Shown here piece after piece: positions 40,708 through 44,823 of a stretch of 44,823 bases of DNA. Numbering within the stretch: the stretch's first letter is position 1; each line of letters begins with the position of its first letter. The notes beneath the pieces were generated by a model. The model ran no database searches. It was not told the DNA's origin and saw nothing but the letters and a program-made list of their open reading frames with translations. Origin of the DNA: Nitrospira sp. (GTDB lineage Bacteria; Nitrospirota; Nitrospiria; Nitrospirales; Nitrospiraceae); NCBI GenBank assembly GCA_005116945.1, contig SWDH01000042.1, forward strand, positions 173,583-218,405, given 5' to 3'. A program made the position numbers and the translations under genes.

Positions 40708-41009
40708 CCCTTTTCCTTCCCTATCACGATTGCGCATATTGCCGCGCAATCCCAAACGTTTTCATCTCCCGAGCACACAGAGGCCTTTTCACCTCGACTC
40801 CAGCGTCTTCACGATCAGCGATAGAGATCACGACAGATGACGAGGACGCTACGCAGTTCGCAATACCCGTGAAGCGTAACATGAAGGCTATCTGAGGATC
40901 TGAGGAATTCTGGCCATTCAATAGATCAACAGTTCCTAGAATCGCTTCCCACATCACATATGCAAAGGTGGACTCATGGGGAGGGATCGGCGGCGCAACG
41001 TCACCAGAC
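40708..41009. other. Intergenic, nothing identified
   Basis: Two long frames overlap here but use unlikely residues (many Ser, Trp and Cys) and one is antisense to a better gene. No terminator, tRNA or promoter stands out. Confidence 0.35.
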
Positions 41010-41297
41010 TTAGAAATCGAGCCCCACCTTAGAGTCGGATGCTCGAAGATGCTTGCGGACCCGAACTTGCTCATGATGCTTGCGCAAAAGCTGCCGACGA
41101 ATGACGTCACGATCTTCAGCCACAATTCGCACCAATCGATCGACATCCTCCGCATGCTCGCGGACCAATTCGGACAGCTTTGCCATTTGGTTTTCAAGAT
41201 GCTCGACCCGCCGGAGCGCATCAACCGCGCGATCCAGAGCCGGCTTTTGAACCGCCTTCTGCCTCACCAGCGACGTGACCACGACATCCCGCTTCAT
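41010..41297 (-). CDS. Small charged coiled-coil protein
   Basis: This 95-residue, strongly charged and mostly helical protein contains 'RAVDALRRVEHLENQMAKLS', 'ELVREHAEDVDRLVRIVAED' and 'RDVIRRQLLRKHHEQVRVR'. The heptad pattern of L/V with K/R/E indicates a coiled coil. AAAGGAG is positioned correctly before the ATG. There is no signal peptide. It is antisense to other open frames, but composition and ribosome site favour this strand. No function is assignable. Confidence 0.55.
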   Translation of the reverse strand: MKRDVVVTSLVRQKAVQKPALDRAVDALRRVEHLENQMAKLSELVREHAEDVDRLVRIVAEDRDVIRRQLLRKHHEQVRVRKHLRASDSKVGLDF

Positions 41298-41425
41298 GCT
41301 GACTCCTTTGCTCGATTACTCACTGATGTTCCAGACTATCCTGTGTAGTATCGTCTCAGATTCTCGCGTTGTCAACGAGTATGCTTTCTTTCTATTTCCT
41401 CTGTGTCCTGTTACAATCCGCCGCA

Positions 41426-42664
41426 ATGCTGAACATGTTCACCATGTTGCTGGCGGGCGGGAAAGGCGAGCGTCTTCAGCCCCTCACCGAGCATCGAGCC
41501 AAGCCGGCCGTTCCCTTCGGCGGGAAATATCGCATTATCGATTTTACGCTCAGCAATTGTCTCAACTCGGGGCTTCGAAAAGTCGCCGTCCTCATCCAGT
41601 ATAAATCCCACTCGCTCGATCGCCACATCCGTACTGGCTGGAATATCATGAATGCAGAACTCGGCGAATATATCGCCTCGATTCCGCCCCAGCAGCGGAT
41701 CAGTGAGGAATGGTACCAAGGCACCGCCGACGCCGTCTATCAAAACCTATTTCTGCTCGACACCGAACAGCCGGACTATGTACTCATCCTGGCGGGCGAC
41801 CACATCTACAAGATGAACTATATGGAGATGTTCCATTGGCTCCTCGCCAAAGGGGCCGATGCCGTGGTCGGCGCGATCGATATTCCGATCGAAGATGCCC
41901 ATCGATTCGGCGTCATCCATGTGAATGAAGATTTCAGGATTACGGACTTCATCGAAAAGCCCGCGAACCCGCCGTCGATTCCCAACGATCCGACCCGCGC
42001 CTTTGGCTCGATGGGCATCTACCTCTTTCGCACCAAAGTCCTCCGCGAACAGTTGATCGCCGACGCCCAAGAGGGAGGCAGTCACGACTTCGGGAGAAAT
42101 ATCATTCCACGCATGATTCGTGATCGGCCTGTCTATGCCTACAAATTTGTCGACGCAAATAAGAAAGATGTGAAGTACTGGCGGGACATCGGCACCTTAG
42201 ACGCCTATTGGGAAGCGAACATGGACCTTGTCGCGGTGGATCCCCTCTTCAATCTCTACGACCAACAGTGGCCGATTCGGACGTATCAAGGACAGTTTCC
42301 ACCGGCTAAATTCGTCTTCTCGCAAGATTATCAAGGCGGAAGAATGGGCGTGGCTCTGGATTCCATCGTCTGCGGCGGCTGCATCATCTCCGGTGGCCGG
42401 GTGCAAAACTCTGTGCTGTCACCGAACGTCCATGTGCAGGATCATGCGGATGTGCGTGAATCGATTCTCATGGAAAACGTGATCATCGGTGCGCAGAGCC
42501 GTGTCAGACGCGCGATCATCGACAAAGATGTCATCATCCCGCCTCACTCGGAAATCGGGTACGACCGAGAGGCCGATGCCCAGCGATTTACCGTCACCGA
42601 ATCCGGCTTGGTCGTGATTGCAAAGGGAACGAAACTGCATGCCCCCCTCGATTCATCCAGTTGA
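41426..42664 (+). CDS. glgC: Glucose-1-phosphate adenylyltransferase
   Basis: This is 412 residues from ATG 41426 (a TTG at 41369 and an ATG at 41381 are alternatives; none has a strong ribosome site). It makes ADP-glucose for glycogen. The nucleotide site is 'MLLAGGKGERLQPLTEHRAK', then 'GGKYRIIDFTLSNCLNSGLR', 'EEWYQGTADAVYQNLFLLD', 'LILAGDHIYKMNY', 'DFIEKPANPP' and 'GSMGIYLFRTKVL'. The C-terminal left-handed beta-helix (about 300-412, 'VCGGCIISGGRVQNSVLSPN') is complete. Allosteric control cannot be read here. It overlaps the next gene by 26 nt. Confidence 0.95.
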   Translation: MLNMFTMLLAGGKGERLQPLTEHRAKPAVPFGGKYRIIDFTLSNCLNSGLRKVAVLIQYKSHSLDRHIRTGWNIMNAELGEYIASIPPQQRISEEWYQGTADAVYQNLFLLDTEQPDYVLILAGDHIYKMNYMEMFHWLLAKGADAVVGAIDIPIEDAHRFGVIHVNEDFRITDFIEKPANPPSIPNDPTRAFGSMGIYLFRTKVLREQLIADAQEGGSHDFGRNIIPRMIRDRPVYAYKFVDANKKDVKYWRDIGTLDAYWEANMDLVAVDPLFNLYDQQWPIRTYQGQFPPAKFVFSQDYQGGRMGVALDSIVCGGCIISGGRVQNSVLSPNVHVQDHADVRESILMENVIIGAQSRVRRAIIDKDVIIPPHSEIGYDREADAQRFTVTESGLVVIAKGTKLHAPLDSSS

Positions 42665-44498
42665 TCTGATACTCGCTCTTCGAGACAAGCACTTGACCCC
42701 TGCCATCGTATTCCTCACATCGCGGCGTGCGTGCGATGAAGCGATGCAAGCCTTTGACCATAGCCACATCCTCCTCCCGCCGCCTCGTCAGCAAGCCATC
42801 GCCGCCGTGCTGGACAAGGTCATCGCCCAATATCCCAGCATTGCTGAACACCCACTCATTCCAACCGTGCAGCGCATCGGCGTTGCGGCGCATCATGCAG
42901 GTCATCTGCCCTCATGGAAAATCGCGGTGGAGGAATTGATGCGCCATGGCTGCCTCGATGCCGTCTTCGCCACGACCACACTGGCTGCCGGAGTCGACTT
43001 CCCCGCGCGCACCGTCATCATTACGCAATCCAGCATCCGCAAGTCGCGTGACTTTATGGACTTGACGATCGGCGAGGTGCAGCAGATTGCAGGCCGTGCA
43101 GGACGCCGTGGAAAAGATCTCGTGGGCTTCGCGATCGTCACCCCCTCGCCCTACATCGATCTGAATGTATTGACCAAAGGGTTCACCGGCCATCCGGAAG
43201 CGATCAACAGCCAATTCGTCATCAGCTATCCGATGGTTCTCAACCTCTTGAAAGCGCATCCTCTGGATCAGATCCAGCCGATTCTGGCCAAGAGCTTTGC
43301 GCAATTTCAACTCAACCAGCGCGCCGAGGTTTTAGAACGCAAGCTGGACGATCTGCGCGATCAGATGGAACCATACGGGCCACGCGTGTGCACCGACTGG
43401 ATCACAGAATGGCAGACCTTTGATCATGTCCGCCGGCAAAAATCGCACCGGGCCCCCGTCAGGAAACACGAACCACCGGAAGTCGCCGCACGCTTTCACT
43501 TTCTCACCCCCGGTCGCGTGGTGGGATTCGGTCGCACCCGCGGTGTTGTGCTACGACAATATCGCAGCAAGGGGCAGAAGAGCCCGATGATTACGGCACT
43601 GCGTCTAGGCGGAGGCATTACCGAATTTCCTGCCTCCACGGTGACCGAAATATCCGACCGTGTCCTCGACTGCGTGGATGCGCCGATCTATCCCTGGTGT
43701 ACGCCGGAAAGTGTGGAAGAGTTACTCCATCACCTGGAAGAATTGCCTGGCAGGTTGCCGGAGCTTCCCATCTTGATTCCAAAAGACGATGAACCGATTC
43801 CAGACGCCATCGTGCAAACCCTGGGCGACTTTGCCTGCCCAGCCTGTCCTTCGCGTTCCGCCTGTCAAAGAGACTATCCCCTCGCCTCCAAGCTTCGACA
43901 GGAACAACATCGACATGTCAAATCAATCCAAGCGCTGCGCACAAGTCTCTGGCACCGTTTCCAGGAAAAGATCGACGTCCTACAACAGTTCGGCTATCTC
44001 ACACCAACCGCGCATTTGACCGAGGAAGGCGAGTGGGCACGGCTCATCCGCATCGACCACTCGCTGCTCATTACGGAATTGCTCCGGGCCGACGCATTCA
44101 ATGGAGCCGATCCCGCCATGCTGGCCGCCGTGATGTCGAGCATCGCGCACGACGACGACCGCCCCGGCATGTTCCCTCGCGTCAGTTCCGGGTTGGCTTC
44201 CTTACTCGGGCAGGTTCGAAAACTCGCTGCGTCCCTCTCGCCGCATGAAGATCCCCCACTCTTACGGGCAGATATTGCCGCAGTGACGGAACGGTGGATC
44301 GGCGACCCCACGCTCACATGGATCGGCCTCTGTAAAAGCACCACGATGGCTGAAGGGGATATCTATCGCCTCTTAGCGCGTACATTGGAGTTTCTGTCAC
44401 AGCTACACACACTGAAGGCCACACACCCGGGATTGGCAGACACCGCCTCACGCGCCATTGCTGCCCTCCGCCGTGGAGTACTGGAGGAATTGCCATGA
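42639..44498 (+). CDS. Ski2-like RNA helicase missing its first RecA domain
   Basis: The 619-residue product starts inside glgC (ATG 42639). Only the second half of a Ski2/Mtr4/Dob10 helicase is present. The RecA2 fold begins 'DKHLTPAIVFLTSRRACDEA'; then 'RIGVAAHHAGHLPSWKIAVE', motif V 'VFATTTLAAGVDFPARTVII', motif VI 'QQIAGRAGRRGKDLVG'. Winged-helix, ratchet-like and C-terminal helical domains follow, with 'ACPSRSAC', a Cys cluster. The Walker A, DExH and SAT motifs are absent, so it cannot hydrolyse ATP alone. The deletion border falls exactly between domains, and glgC lies where domain 1 would be, so this is not a nearby frameshift. Confidence 0.85.
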   Translation: MPPSIHPVDLILALRDKHLTPAIVFLTSRRACDEAMQAFDHSHILLPPPRQQAIAAVLDKVIAQYPSIAEHPLIPTVQRIGVAAHHAGHLPSWKIAVEELMRHGCLDAVFATTTLAAGVDFPARTVIITQSSIRKSRDFMDLTIGEVQQIAGRAGRRGKDLVGFAIVTPSPYIDLNVLTKGFTGHPEAINSQFVISYPMVLNLLKAHPLDQIQPILAKSFAQFQLNQRAEVLERKLDDLRDQMEPYGPRVCTDWITEWQTFDHVRRQKSHRAPVRKHEPPEVAARFHFLTPGRVVGFGRTRGVVLRQYRSKGQKSPMITALRLGGGITEFPASTVTEISDRVLDCVDAPIYPWCTPESVEELLHHLEELPGRLPELPILIPKDDEPIPDAIVQTLGDFACPACPSRSACQRDYPLASKLRQEQHRHVKSIQALRTSLWHRFQEKIDVLQQFGYLTPTAHLTEEGEWARLIRIDHSLLITELLRADAFNGADPAMLAAVMSSIAHDDDRPGMFPRVSSGLASLLGQVRKLAASLSPHEDPPLLRADIAAVTERWIGDPTLTWIGLCKSTTMAEGDIYRLLARTLEFLSQLHTLKATHPGLADTASRAIAALRRGVLEELP

Positions 44499-44562
44499 CG
44501 GCGTATCTCGTGTATGGATTTGAGCATTTCACGTTACACGTTTCACGATCAACGAGGCAGAG

Positions 44563-44823
44563 ATGACTACCGAAGAGCTCGAACAACTGCTGGCGCAACA
44601 ACCGATCGCACTCTTGCACCGTCTGGCGCGCGGGCGCGTTCAACGGCATTTCCGCGCAGGCAAACGCCGATTGATCGAGATTCTCCTTCGCCACTCCGCT
44701 GAGAATCGCCCAGGATTTGAGTCAGATCTCATGACCTTGATCGGCGAGAAGCCATCGCGCCCCGCCCCATCCCTTCCTCAATCCCCCGTCGCGCGGAAAC
44801 CGAAATCTTCGGCTCCGCAGCGT
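44563..44823 (+). CDS. Unknown protein, 5' end only (runs off window)
   Basis: ATG 44563 follows GAGGCAGAG at close spacing. 87 residues are visible: helical 'TTEELEQLLAQQPIALLHRL', a basic stretch 'GRVQRHFRAGKRRLIEILLR', then a Pro/Ser-rich linker (PSRPAPSLPQSPVARKPKSS) at the window end. No family is recognised. The preceding 64-bp spacer includes a short ACGTTACACG / ACGTTTCACG direct repeat (44531-44549). Confidence 0.55.
   Translation, partial: MTTEELEQLLAQQPIALLHRLARGRVQRHFRAGKRRLIEILLRHSAENRPGFESDLMTLIGEKPSRPAPSLPQSPVARKPKSSAPQR

Noticed and set aside
40724-41224. 166-residue minus-strand frame
   Set aside because: Irregular composition, poor ribosome site, and it overlaps a better coiled-coil gene in another frame.
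1-44823. CRISPR arrays, rRNA genes and transposase genes
   Set aside because: I looked for regularly spaced repeats, rRNA-like motifs and transposase motifs and saw none; the repeats present are irregularly dispersed and non-coding.

Overview
This window (about 44.8 kb, moderately GC-rich) reads as a bacterial chromosome segment with two-membrane (diderm) features: a porin, several exported lipoproteins and an MsbA-type exporter. The mix of genes (a CysO/ThiS-type sulfur-carrier cluster, a GlrK/QseG/GlrR-like two-component operon, dispersed ~120-bp inverted-repeat elements between genes) reminds me of Nitrospira-like bacteria. That is an inference from gene content, not a proven placement.

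Layout. 0-2.2 kb: a minus-strand operon encoding a lipoprotein, a phosphate-porin-like outer-membrane protein and the start of a phosphate-type binding protein. 2.2-3.2 kb: a patchwork of decayed gene ends (M28 peptidase tail, response regulator, RHS/YD-repeat protein). 3.2-9.1 kb: an integrative mobilizable element with relaxase, MobC, a candidate oriT containing a TATCCTGC nick motif, a HTH/PIN toxin-antitoxin pair, an excisionase-like HTH protein and a tyrosine integrase that ends 28 bp before tRNA-Thr(TGT). 9.4-13.1 kb: a sigma54-type two-component operon (histidine kinase, QseG-like lipoprotein, NtrC-family regulator). 13.3-14.2 kb: a membrane protein.

14.3-18.3 kb is anomalous. A clpB gene is cut off inside its first AAA+ domain exactly at a repeat element. 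It is followed by a small exported protein, a deleted DUF3817-like relic, and a dnaE gene that lacks its first third; accA follows normally. The exported-protein/DUF3817 pair recurs intact at 35.8-36.4 kb between inverted copies of the same repeat, so a duplicated cassette lies at the break. 19.6-29.9 kb holds a PAS hybrid histidine kinase, a BaiN-like flavoprotein, a secreted phosphoesterase, a VanZ-like protein, a tightly coupled monooxygenase/nucleotidyltransferase-like/TPM operon, a PLD-family protein and a partner of unknown function.

29.9-35.5 kb is a plus-strand sulfur-transfer cluster: ThiS-like carrier, cysteine synthase, MoeB/ThiF-type E1, threonine synthase, MoaD/CysO-like carrier, NIL-domain protein, second E1, JAMM metalloprotease. 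Both carriers extend past the diglycine, so they probably need C-terminal trimming, for which the JAMM protease is the obvious candidate. The rest contains paired CxxC mini-proteins, an ABC exporter, peptide deformylase, a HEAT-repeat protein, glgC, a Ski2-like helicase lacking its first RecA domain, and a gene running off the end. Repeats of one family lie between many of these genes, including inside the sulfur cluster.
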